Assembly (NCBI GenBank): GCA_964618405.1
Contig: CAZUAY010000098.1
Coordinates: 1-12,888 of the forward strand
Length of the DNA stretch: 12,888 bases
From: JBBQIY01 sp964618405
GTDB taxonomy: Bacteria > Verrucomicrobiota > Kiritimatiellia > RFP12 > UBA3636
Direction of reading: 5' to 3'
A program made the position numbers and the translations under genes. Positions 6,139 to 12,888 of the stretch are shown here, one piece after another; position 1 is the first letter of the stretch, and every line of letters begins with the position of its first letter. The notes beneath the pieces were generated by a model. It worked only from the letters and a program-made list of their open reading frames with translations. It ran no database searches and was not told where the DNA came from.

Positions 6139-7374
6139 ATGAAAAAAATACAAATACTTGTCGTAATTGCAGAACTTCTTTATCTATCCGCCCCCTTCTC
6201 GTTTGCCACCAATGGCGACATTATGGAAGGTATTGGTGCTGTTTCTGAGGCACTTGGCGGTACAGGTGTTGCCGCACCTCAAGACAGTTTGACGGCATTG
6301 GTTAATAATCCAGCAGGACTGGCGTTCACACCCGCTTCAAGCCAAACTGAAATTTCTTTTGGAGTCACATTCTTCCAGCCCACGGTAAAGGCTAAGCTCT
6401 CGACGCCGGGTGGAACGCTGTCGGGTGATAGCGATGACCCCGTCTCCTTTATTCCGTTCTTGAGTTATAGTCAGCCACTCGATGAAAAATGGAATATAGG
6501 ATTTGGAGCGTACGGTGTTTCTGGAATGGGTGTGGACTACCGCGGAAAAGGTTGGGATCTTGACGGCAATCCTGCCAATGGCTATGAAGGAGAAGCGTTC
6601 TCTAAATATAGCAGCATGAAATTGGCTCCAGCCGTTTCCTACAAAATCACAGATGACTTTTCCGTTGGCGCGGCGCTACACGTGAACTACAGCATGCTGG
6701 ATCTCGATCAAAAGAAAACAGATGATTTAAGCGCTGGCGCCACCCTGGGTGCCATTTATAAAATTGGATCGGTTCAAGTCGGTGCAAGCTATACGACACC
6801 CCAAGAATCGACATTCAAGGATGTCTACAACTTCGATGCCTTCATGGGTGATACGGAGCAAGACAACCTCACACTCGAACAACCCGCTGTGTATGCCGTA
6901 GGTGTCGCATGGAGTCCAACAGAGGACTGGCTCATCGAATTCAATACGAAATACCTGACCTGGGCCGATTCCGAAGGCTACGACGACTTCGATTGGGAAA
7001 ATCAACTCGTTTATGCAATCGGAACGCAATACCGCGTTACCGAAAAATTCGTCCTCCGCGCTGGCTTCAATTATGCAGAAAACCCAGTTAAAGAGCACAA
7101 CGGGTGGAACCCGCAAGGCGTTACCGAAATTCAGGGCAAGTCAGTTCCAACAATGGGTTATGAGCTGCTACGCAATGTCGGCTTCCCTGCAATCGTCGAA
7201 TCCCATCTCACGCTTGGATTCGGCGTGGCGCTGAGCGACACCCTCGCCTTGAACGTATCGTATGCGCATGCCTTCGAAAAGACGATCCGAAGTAGCTCAA
7301 TGGGCGACGCCATCCAGTTCGAGTCCTCACTCTCAGAAGATTCAATTGGTGTTGGCCTGACATGGGTCTATTAA
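6139..7374 (+). CDS. OMPP1/FadL-family outer-membrane transporter
   Basis: Outer-membrane beta-barrel protein of the FadL/OMPP1/TodX family, which lets long-chain fatty acids or other hydrophobic compounds cross the outer membrane. It is 411 aa with a signal peptide (MKKIQILVVIAELLYLSAPFSFA, likely cut after A23). The mature N terminus TNGDIMEGIGAVSEALGGTG and the NNPAG motif at 56-60 match the FadL hatch region. The remainder alternates amphipathic strands typical of a barrel and ends in GVGLTWVY, with an aromatic terminal residue as barrel-assembly signals require. The ATG at 6139 is chosen because the signal peptide begins there, though the ribosome site is weak. It is a single gene, divergent from the polyamine operon and convergent with the anti-sigma gene. 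The transported compound is unknown. Confidence 0.88.
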   Translation: MKKIQILVVIAELLYLSAPFSFATNGDIMEGIGAVSEALGGTGVAAPQDSLTALVNNPAGLAFTPASSQTEISFGVTFFQPTVKAKLSTPGGTLSGDSDDPVSFIPFLSYSQPLDEKWNIGFGAYGVSGMGVDYRGKGWDLDGNPANGYEGEAFSKYSSMKLAPAVSYKITDDFSVGAALHVNYSMLDLDQKKTDDLSAGATLGAIYKIGSVQVGASYTTPQESTFKDVYNFDAFMGDTEQDNLTLEQPAVYAVGVAWSPTEDWLIEFNTKYLTWADSEGYDDFDWENQLVYAIGTQYRVTEKFVLRAGFNYAENPVKEHNGWNPQGVTEIQGKSVPTMGYELLRNVGFPAIVESHLTLGFGVALSDTLALNVSYAHAFEKTIRSSSMGDAIQFESSLSEDSIGVGLTWVY

Positions 7375-7404
7375 GCAAGGAATGCTAGCAAGATGACCGA
7401 CCTG

Positions 7405-7432
7405 CTAGCTGTTAGGCCTTAGGTGTTAGCCC
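7405..7432. repeat. TTAGGTG-type heptamer array, forward copy
   Basis: Four consecutive 7-bp units, CTAGCTG, TTAGGCC, TTAGGTG and TTAGCCC, begin 30 bp after the FadL-like stop codon. Two GCTAGC palindromes (7384-7389 and 7404-7409) flank its left edge. Confidence 0.7.
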
Positions 7433-7471
7433 ATTACCTTCGGCTTTCAATGCGAAGCACGCTCCGCAGAG

Positions 7472-7499
7472 CTAGGACCTACAACCTAAACGCTAAAAA
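7472..7499. repeat. CTA-type heptamer array, inverted copy
   Basis: Four consecutive 7-bp units, CTAGGAC, CTACAAC, CTAAACG and CTAAAAA, in inverted orientation relative to 7405-7432 (their reverse complements carry TTAG or TAGG cores). The 39 bp between the arrays hold a CTTCG/CGAAG hairpin (7438-7457) and GCTC/GAGC (7461-7472). The whole 7405-7499 block lies between convergent genes and may act as a transcription end for either, but has no classic terminator shape. Confidence 0.65.
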
Positions 7500-7504
7500 A
7501 GGCA

Positions 7505-8035
7505 CTACGGCATCAGGTCAAGTGGCGGTGGTGGTTCGTCAAGAGGCGGCGGATCAAGATGCTGAAGCGGTGGCAGAGTGGGTTGCGGCTCAGCTATCTT
7601 CAATCGCACCGGAAACCTCGGAAGCTCGCGTTGCATAAAATCGGGATAGCGTACTGTGAGAAGATACAAGAAGGTGAAGAGCAGCACAATGACTGCAACA
7701 ACAAGCGATGTTATCTTGTAATGTTTTAGGCATTTTGCCATAAACGGATGCTCCATGAGCCAGATCAGGCGCCGCCGACGTTTCGGTGAAATTGCTGAGG
7801 CTACCGATTCCGCTGGATCATGGCGTCTCATGAAATCAATCGTCATCTGAAATTTTTGTGCCGTATCGGAACAGGCTTCGCAGTGACGCAGGTGTTCTCG
7901 AACGAGGCGTGACTGCGGATCTCCGAGTTCGTGCGACATGTATTCAAAAAGCATCTCGCGAATCTTTCCGCAGTCGAGAGGATACTCTACAGCGGATTTT
8001 TTAGGCACTCGTCCCCGTGTTCGTTCAGTTGCCAT
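7505..8035 (-). CDS. Membrane anti-sigma factor with zinc-finger motif
   Basis: Predicted 176-aa regulator that holds the adjacent ECF sigma factor inactive at the inner membrane. The cytoplasmic N-terminal part has C22 and the H-x3-C-x2-C motif H48/C52/C55 (HLRHCEAC), the zinc-anti-sigma signature. A single membrane helix follows at about 108-128 (ITSLVVAVIVLLFTFLYLL), then a short periplasmic tail rich in proline (PPLQHLDPPPLDEPPPPLDLMP). The ATG at 8035 is chosen because GGAGGG lies just upstream and because it overlaps the sigma gene end by 11 bp, a common sign of translational coupling. A longer frame upstream lies inside the sigma gene and is not needed. The proline-rich tail is too small to be a sensor domain, so the signal probably comes through another protein or through proteolysis. 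Confidence 0.85.
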   Translation of the reverse strand: MATERTRGRVPKKSAVEYPLDCGKIREMLFEYMSHELGDPQSRLVREHLRHCEACSDTAQKFQMTIDFMRRHDPAESVASAISPKRRRRLIWLMEHPFMAKCLKHYKITSLVVAVIVLLFTFLYLLTVRYPDFMQRELPRFPVRLKIAEPQPTLPPLQHLDPPPLDEPPPPLDLMP

Positions 8036-8576
8036 TTCGTCTCCCTTCCTCACCAAAATGTTCTGCCAGCTTCTGCATGGCCTTATGAAGGATGAAGCCG
8101 ACATTGCCGATGCTGAGTCCGGTGATAGCGGCTATCTCTTTATAGGACTTCTCCTCATAAACCTTGAGCACGACAAGATTTCGCTCGCGTTCATTTAAAA
8201 CTTCAAGCGCATCGAGAACTCGCTGTACATCAAAAGAATTTGGATTGACGCCTTGTCCTTCGCTCGGAGCAACCGTCTCGCCTCGTTCTTCAACATGAAG
8301 CTTATTGATTTCGCCGCGCCGCTTTTCTTTGCGAATGTGGTCGATGGCCTCGTTGTGTGAAACTTTGTACAACCAAGCCGAAATTTGAGGGCCAACTGCC
8401 ATCGGCCCTCGCCACTGTTGGGCCAATTTGATAAAGGCTTCTTGCACGACATCCTCAGCAAAAGACGGACTCCCAGTAATGCGCGCGACATAGACAAGAA
8501 GCTGACGTTCGTAAGCCGAAACAATTGTCTCTAGCTCCGAATGTGCTCGCCTATCCTTTTTTGAGAATAGCGTCAA
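8025..8576 (-). CDS. ECF-type RNA polymerase sigma factor
   Basis: Sigma-70 family factor of the extracytoplasmic-function group, 183 aa from a TTG at 8576. Region 2 is clear (ELETIVSAYERQLLVYVARITG then EDVVQEAFIKLAQQW, about 14-55, and ISAWLYKVSHNEAIDHIRKEKR, about 65-86). Region 4 (about 120-174) has LNERERNLVVLKVYEEKSYKEIAAITGLSIGNVGFILHKAMQKL with its helix-turn-helix. The frame stays open far upstream, but those residues lie inside the preceding gene and do not resemble the family. The TTG begins 2 bp after that gene's TGA stop, so reinitiation is the likely mode; a clear ribosome site is lacking. The next gene is its presumed anti-sigma factor. Confidence 0.88.
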   Translation of the reverse strand: MTLFSKKDRRAHSELETIVSAYERQLLVYVARITGSPSFAEDVVQEAFIKLAQQWRGPMAVGPQISAWLYKVSHNEAIDHIRKEKRRGEINKLHVEERGETVAPSEGQGVNPNSFDVQRVLDALEVLNERERNLVVLKVYEEKSYKEIAAITGLSIGNVGFILHKAMQKLAEHFGEEGRRNGN

Positions 8577-8577
8577 A

Positions 8578-10224
8578 TCAAAGCCCCGCTTTTCGCTGTG
8601 CGTCCTGACGACTCTTCGTGGTCTTCCAAAAACGAACAAAATCGTCCGTAAATTTTTTGAGGTCCGCTTTTTCGAAAGCAGCATTCGACGCTGCAATGGG
8701 ATCTCCGCTTCTTTCAAGCTCTGCAAGGTAGGCTGGAAGAACAGTCGCATAGGGTTTGTTGCGCTCCATGGGGGCGCCGCGCATGAGATAATACACAAGG
8801 CCGTAGGCGACAGCATAGTTGACCTCTGGATTCGAATAAAACGTCCGCGGTTCCATCATGAGAAATGCTGGGATAAATTGATTCCAATCCATCGATTTAT
8901 TTTTCAAAAGACCTTCAATGATCTTTGAATGCTGTCGAGACTCCTTGACGGTGAACTTACCGTACCGATCAATCTCACAGTATTCGAAGAAACAGGCAAA
9001 GCCCTCATTAAACCAGACCGATGGCGAAATTCCTCCCATCGCCGCAAACGCGTATTGATGAAAGCCTTCATGTTTGATAATACTCCGTATCGAGCCTTCC
9101 CCCACTGAAGCGACGTTGGATGTAGGCCGAATGACAAGTTCTCTTCTGCTTCCTGAAAAAATTCCACCCGTTTTCTCAACTTCGAGGCCTTCGACGCCAT
9201 TACCTAGATAGGCCATAAAATCGTCTTCACGCTCGAATAAACGCAAGACGCCAATCATGTCGGTGGCTATTTCAAACCGAGGAATCGCTTGCTCAAAATA
9301 GGGACGTAATCCCTCAAGGTCATCCAGAAGGACGCCAGCAAACTGCTCGGCAGACTTATTGTCCGAGATCATGATGTAGTTTGGCGAGTCCATAAACCAC
9401 CAATCTGAGAGAAATTCAATGCTGCGCTGGGCACGCGCTCGAGAAGGACTCGCTTCCACGGTCACCAAGGAATTCCGAGTCCGATTCTTACGGGCTGAAC
9501 GTGCTCGCGTTCCTTCAAACGAACTCGTTGTTTTAAGTGCACCAAGCAGTTGATCATTAATAATTCGATCCGTATCGGAAGTTGGGAACTCAGCCAAGTT
9601 CAAAATTAAACCGAACCAATTATGCGGAGCCTCTGCTTGTCCGGGATAGCCAGGGTTGAGCCTGAAAGCGTACGCCATTGTACGAGGATCATCGAGCTTA
9701 AACTTTAAGAGCGAAGCGATCCGCGACGTGTTAATTCGCAAGGTCTCGGGTGCTTCTACAACCCTACTTCCACAGAAGTTGGCGATCCAAGAAGCCAATT
9801 CTCCAGGCTTTGAATTCCGATCCAGCTTGAACTGATCGCCGCTCATCGTGTTTTCAAATACTTCCCGCGTTACGTTCATCCCTGTGAGGCTCGGAGGTAA
9901 AATTTCGTTCATTTGTGCAAGCGTCAAGACATTCACGTAGGGATCAACCCAACACGCCACGGCTTGCGACTCCGCCCAAAGGTCGAGCGCACTGGCTCTA
10001 TCCTCAATCCAGGTCTGCTTGCCATTGGAAAGCGAATAGCGTAAAACTTCCACCGGTTTGAGTGGATTCTCTCGGGCGCCTTTCGGTAACGGAAGGATAA
10101 GTTTGAGCCCGTCAAGTTCTGTAACGTCAGAAAATCGAAGTTTGTTTGCTGTTGCTGCAGTGGCCTCGCCGAACGATCCAAGAAAACCTAACAGAATAAA
10201 AAGTGGTGTAATCAGTCTTTTCAT
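8578..10224 (-). CDS. Secreted gluzincin-type metallopeptidase-like protein (DUF1570-like)
   Basis: Exported protein of 548 aa with an N-terminal signal peptide (MKRLITPLFILLGFLGSFGEATAA). The HExxH zinc motif HEGFH (about 385-389) is followed 18 residues after its second His by Glu in FNEGFACFFEY, the third ligand of gluzincin peptidases. The arrangement and length suggest the DUF1570 family of uncharacterised peptidase-like proteins common in planctomycetes and relatives. The ATG at 10224 is preferred because it begins the signal peptide and because a TATAAT box lies exactly seven bases upstream. Upstream ATG (10230) and GTG (10239) starts would overlap that box. The gene leads an operon with an ECF sigma and an anti-sigma factor. 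It could be a target of that sigma factor or a protease that releases it; its substrate is unknown. Confidence 0.8.
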   Translation of the reverse strand: MKRLITPLFILLGFLGSFGEATAATANKLRFSDVTELDGLKLILPLPKGARENPLKPVEVLRYSLSNGKQTWIEDRASALDLWAESQAVACWVDPYVNVLTLAQMNEILPPSLTGMNVTREVFENTMSGDQFKLDRNSKPGELASWIANFCGSRVVEAPETLRINTSRIASLLKFKLDDPRTMAYAFRLNPGYPGQAEAPHNWFGLILNLAEFPTSDTDRIINDQLLGALKTTSSFEGTRARSARKNRTRNSLVTVEASPSRARAQRSIEFLSDWWFMDSPNYIMISDNKSAEQFAGVLLDDLEGLRPYFEQAIPRFEIATDMIGVLRLFEREDDFMAYLGNGVEGLEVEKTGGIFSGSRRELVIRPTSNVASVGEGSIRSIIKHEGFHQYAFAAMGGISPSVWFNEGFACFFEYCEIDRYGKFTVKESRQHSKIIEGLLKNKSMDWNQFIPAFLMMEPRTFYSNPEVNYAVAYGLVYYLMRGAPMERNKPYATVLPAYLAELERSGDPIAASNAAFEKADLKKFTDDFVRFWKTTKSRQDAQRKAGL

Positions 10225-10230
10225 GCCCAT

Positions 10231-10236
10231 ATTATA
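10231..10236 (-). promoter_or_regulatory. Consensus -10 box placed for a leaderless transcript
   Basis: A perfect TATAAT on the minus strand ends seven bases before the A of the ATG at 10224, so the expected transcription start would coincide with the start codon. No Shine-Dalgarno sequence is visible before any of the three candidate starts. The -35 region (about 10254-10259, TTCCAT) matches poorly. It could also be chance or belong to a different start. Confidence 0.35.
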
Positions 10237-10347
10237 CACGATCGAGCCGACTAATGGAATGAGAACCTATGGCGTTTCTATTTGGCTCGATACAAATGTT
10301 TTTTTGGTAATCGGTCAGGCACAGGGGAGAAAATCTAAAAAATTTTC

Positions 10348-10377
10348 TTGACGACGAATAGAGAACCAAGCTAGTCT
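10348..10377 (+). promoter_or_regulatory. Possible promoter of the glycoside-hydrolase-like gene
   Basis: TTGACG (10348-10353), five of six bases of the -35 consensus, is followed after 18 bp by TAGTCT (10372-10377), a weak -10 match. A better TATAAG at 10377 is 23 bp from the -35 box, too far for a standard promoter. Confidence 0.25.
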
Positions 10378-10407
10378 ATAAGAGGTTTTTATAAAGAAGG
10401 ATCGATG

Positions 10408-12636
10408 ATGAACATAAGTTCCACTCGCCTGGATGATTCGTATCGCCAGATCTTTCGCAATCTTCTGTGGCCAGAACGAACACGCAACCTCGATATCGAG
10501 CGTTGGGTGGCCTCCTGTGCGAAAGCCGGCGCGACGAGCGTATGTCTGGACATCAAGCATCAGGCATTCGCCCTCTATGATTCTAAGTTGATTCCCAAAG
10601 ACCCCGTGCTGGGATCGCGAGATTTTGCTTCTGAATTATCCGCAGCGGCTCGCAAGCATAATCTCAAATGGTGCGCGTATATCGCCCCTTACCAGATGGA
10701 AACAATGCGGGAGACGCACCGCGGCTGGCAGGAACGGCTCGAGGATGGGAGTGTCTTCGCGGAACAGGGTAGCGGATTTCTGAAAACAATCTTTTGCTGG
10801 AATTCGCCCTACCTACCTCATTTTCAGTCTGTTTTGCACGAAATTGCATCAACCTACCATCCAGACGCTTTCTACTTGGACGGCATGTCTTTTCATGGCT
10901 CCGGCACTCGCTTGACCTGCTTCTGCGATTTTTGTAAGGCTCGTTTTGAAACAGAATACAGCCGTCCCCTCCCCTCTCTCAAGGAGGTTTCGGATGCAAA
11001 CAAGCGAGACTGGATTCTCTTTCTACAAGCGCGCCGCAAATGGATCGCCGAGGCAACCCGTGCCGTGCAGCAGACCGTGCAGGCGGTCGATCCCGGAATC
11101 GCGCTGTATCTAAATAACAAATTCGGTTCGGGCGACCCTACCAGTTCAAACAGCCCTGCGCAGTTTGCCCATGTAGACCATCTCTGCCGTGAAGTAATTC
11201 CACAAACCATGCGCGGATCCCTACTCTACGCAACCTACGGATTTTCAGCCGGTGATCTTTTCATGTGGGAGTGCGCCACACAGCGGGCAGCCAAAGGAGG
11301 AAGGCCTGGACAGCTCTACGTCTCACTCAGCCCGGTCGCACGCGCCGAAGACATTCGGTTGACGGTCGATCTGGCCTGCGCGGCCGGCGCCCAATTCACC
11401 ATGCAAGAACATCGCTCCGACAGTGCCGGGTTCCTTGCGCGCATCCGCGATCTAGAACCCTATATCAAGGATGCAACCCCACTGGCGGAGATTGCACTTC
11501 ACTACAGTGAAGCGACGCTGAGCTCGCGATGCTTGGCTGGACCGACCGCTATGCAAACCGCTCGCGATGAAGTGCCGGGACTCTACAAGATGATGCTCGA
11601 CCTGCATCGCCCAGTCGAAGTGATCGTCGACGACGATCTAGACGTGGGAGACTACCGCAACGCTCGTCTCGTCATGTTACCCGACAGCTCCGTACTCAGC
11701 GAAAAAGCGAAGGATCGGCTGCATACCTATCTGGAACAAGGTGGCACCGTTATTGCATCGATGAACGCTGGGATACATAACGACTTCGGCGAACCCATTA
11801 CCGACACGCTAGTATACGAAGGCTCCGGTCTTACCACGCTCGGGCCCATAACAACCCGCAAACCTTTCTATATGCGCCACGAAGATGGCCAGGTCGTGTT
11901 CGAAGAACCCACCGCTGCCGATCCATCTCAATACCTAATCTTCAAAGAAGGATCGGTCACGGATTGGCTGGGAGAGGAAATTCGCGCACAGGGCCATCCT
12001 GAACCTGCGGAAGAACGCGAGATCTTTCAGCTGCATGACGCGCCGTCGATGCTGCTGCCCGTCGCGGCACTGCGAATCAAGGCGGATGCGGGCTGGAGCG
12101 TCCTTGCGACGCTCCGTTTTCGCGACGATGTATCGGGACGCTGGGAAGAGACGCCTGCGGTTGTATCCCGGAATGTCGGGCGTGGGCGCCTGATCTATGC
12201 CTGCTTTCAGTTAGGAGCCCTGTTCTCGGAAAAGACACTGTGGGTCGATATCGGCTACGCATGGAGCCGTCAGCTTGTCGCCCATCTCATCGGCACAGCC
12301 ATCGGACCACCGAACATCCAGATCAAAGCACCCAGTTGCGTAAAAACCGCATTCTGGCATCAGGGCGAACAAACCCTCATCCATCTCGTCAACGAGCTGT
12401 CCGGACTGGCACCAGCGGTGCCAATGGAAGAGCGCCTTCCGGTCGCGGTAACGGTGCGCCTTTCCAATGCGGATTATCGCTCTGTTAAGGTCGTCCATGG
12501 AGGAGAAAACGGTTGCCGGACGAAAAAGAAAGATGGCGTCTGGACTCTTGACTGTGCAACACTTAAAGACAGAATCTTAATTTGTTGTGAACCCCTACGA
12601 ATGCAACAAGTAAATTCAACAAGGAGGAAAAAATGA
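10408..12636 (+). CDS. Glycoside-hydrolase-like protein (GHL6-type barrel plus GATase-like domain)
   Basis: Predicted cytoplasmic protein of 742 aa with no signal peptide. The N-terminal part (to about 350) looks like a TIM-barrel hydrolase of the type named hypothetical glycosyl hydrolase 6: LDIKHQAFALY (48-58), KWCAYIAPYQ (88-97), YHPDAFYLDGMSF (151-163) with acidic D159, and the cysteine cluster CFCDFCKARF (172-181) common in this group. The middle (about 385-480, VEVIVDDDLDVGDYRNARLVMLPDSSVLSEKAKDRL, then QGGTVIAS) resembles the beta-galactosidase trimerisation or GATase-like domain. The C-terminal part is a beta-rich domain. AAGGA at 10397-10401 is 6 bases before the ATG at 10408 but only 3 before the ATG at 10405, so the second start is preferred. 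Its stop overlaps the start of a secreted beta-helix protein, suggesting joint work on a polysaccharide. The sugar specificity is unknown. Alpha-L-fucosidase or beta-galactosidase-like activity are possibilities only. Numbers count from the ATG at 10405. Confidence 0.8.
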   Translation: MNISSTRLDDSYRQIFRNLLWPERTRNLDIERWVASCAKAGATSVCLDIKHQAFALYDSKLIPKDPVLGSRDFASELSAAARKHNLKWCAYIAPYQMETMRETHRGWQERLEDGSVFAEQGSGFLKTIFCWNSPYLPHFQSVLHEIASTYHPDAFYLDGMSFHGSGTRLTCFCDFCKARFETEYSRPLPSLKEVSDANKRDWILFLQARRKWIAEATRAVQQTVQAVDPGIALYLNNKFGSGDPTSSNSPAQFAHVDHLCREVIPQTMRGSLLYATYGFSAGDLFMWECATQRAAKGGRPGQLYVSLSPVARAEDIRLTVDLACAAGAQFTMQEHRSDSAGFLARIRDLEPYIKDATPLAEIALHYSEATLSSRCLAGPTAMQTARDEVPGLYKMMLDLHRPVEVIVDDDLDVGDYRNARLVMLPDSSVLSEKAKDRLHTYLEQGGTVIASMNAGIHNDFGEPITDTLVYEGSGLTTLGPITTRKPFYMRHEDGQVVFEEPTAADPSQYLIFKEGSVTDWLGEEIRAQGHPEPAEEREIFQLHDAPSMLLPVAALRIKADAGWSVLATLRFRDDVSGRWEETPAVVSRNVGRGRLIYACFQLGALFSEKTLWVDIGYAWSRQLVAHLIGTAIGPPNIQIKAPSCVKTAFWHQGEQTLIHLVNELSGLAPAVPMEERLPVAVTVRLSNADYRSVKVVHGGENGCRTKKKDGVWTLDCATLKDRILICCEPLRMQQVNSTRRKK

Positions 12637-12888
12637 GAACAAAACAACTGACCCTGCTAATGTGTATAGCGATTGCAACGGTTCTAGCTCAGACTGCTCC
12701 GGCAGTTATTCACTATGTCGATAAAGGCAACGTCGGCACTGCACCGTACACAAACCAGCTCACCGCGGCAGGTGATATTCAAACCGCGATTGACTACGCT
12801 TCGGTTGGGTCAACGGTGATGGTCTATGCGGCCACCTACGATCTGGGCGCGACGCTGGTCTACTCGTGCAGCAATCGCGTCTACATTG
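12633..12888 (+). CDS. Secreted right-handed beta-helix protein, partial (5' end)
   Basis: First 85 codons of a protein that continues beyond the window. A signal peptide (MRTKQLTLLMCIAIATVLAQTAPA) is followed by VIHYVDKGNVGTAPYTNQLTAAGDIQTAIDYASVGSTVMVYAATYD. The pattern of HYVD, PYTN, IQTAIDYAS and a VYAATYD strand turn is that of secreted parallel beta-helix proteins (pectate-lyase-like or polymorphic-outer-membrane-repeat neighbours) that are abundant in Kiritimatiellota and related phyla. AAGGAGG at 12621-12627, 5 bases before the ATG, is the strongest ribosome site in the window. The ATG shares ATGA with the upstream stop codon, so the two genes are translationally coupled. Catalytic residues cannot be assessed from the fragment; it may be a lyase, an adhesin or a structural protein. 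Confidence 0.75.
   Translation, partial: MRTKQLTLLMCIAIATVLAQTAPAVIHYVDKGNVGTAPYTNQLTAAGDIQTAIDYASVGSTVMVYAATYDLGATLVYSCSNRVYI

Overview
The window looks like a piece of chromosome from a Gram-negative bacterium, probably of the PVC superphylum (Kiritimatiellota, Lentisphaerota or Verrucomicrobiota). Reasons: an FadL-type outer-membrane protein proves an outer membrane; the partial last gene has the N-terminal pattern of secreted right-handed beta-helix proteins common in those phyla; and a GHL6-like glycoside hydrolase and a DUF1570-like peptidase are frequent there. This placement is inference from gene content; no rRNA or marker gene is present.

Positions 89-5665 (minus strand, transcribed right to left) hold a polyamine operon. 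Its order is a fold-I Orn/Lys/Arg decarboxylase (speA-like), a spermidine synthase homologue (speE), carboxynorspermidine dehydrogenase (LYS1-like), a small four-helix-bundle (S23/IVP-family) gene, and carboxynorspermidine decarboxylase (nspC). The decarboxylase makes a diamine or agmatine. The dehydrogenase and nspC then add an aminopropyl group by way of aspartate semialdehyde. SpeE would do the same from decarboxylated AdoMet, but no speD is present and SpeE lacks a normally conserved Asp. The leader before speA can fold so that it hides the ribosome-binding site.

The intergenic DNA is unusual. Arrays with a strict 7-bp period lie at 1232-1406, 1874-1905, 3187-3240, 5947-6002, 7405-7432 and 7472-7499, in three sequence families. 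The four-helix-bundle gene sits between perfect 32-bp inverted copies of one heptamer array, so 1233-1905 looks like a small mobile unit inserted in the polyamine operon. It ends 4 bp from the nspC start codon. A compact two-hairpin REP-like element lies at 5865-5920, beside another heptamer array.

Positions 6139-7374 (plus) encode an FadL/OMPP1-type outer-membrane transporter. It converges on a minus-strand operon at 7505-10224: secreted gluzincin-type (HEGFH) protein, ECF sigma factor, and membrane anti-sigma factor with a zinc-binding motif. The last two genes overlap by 11 bp. Diverging from that operon, 10408-12888 (plus) carries a large glycoside-hydrolase-like protein coupled through an ATGA overlap to a secreted beta-helix protein that runs off the window; together they suggest polysaccharide degradation.
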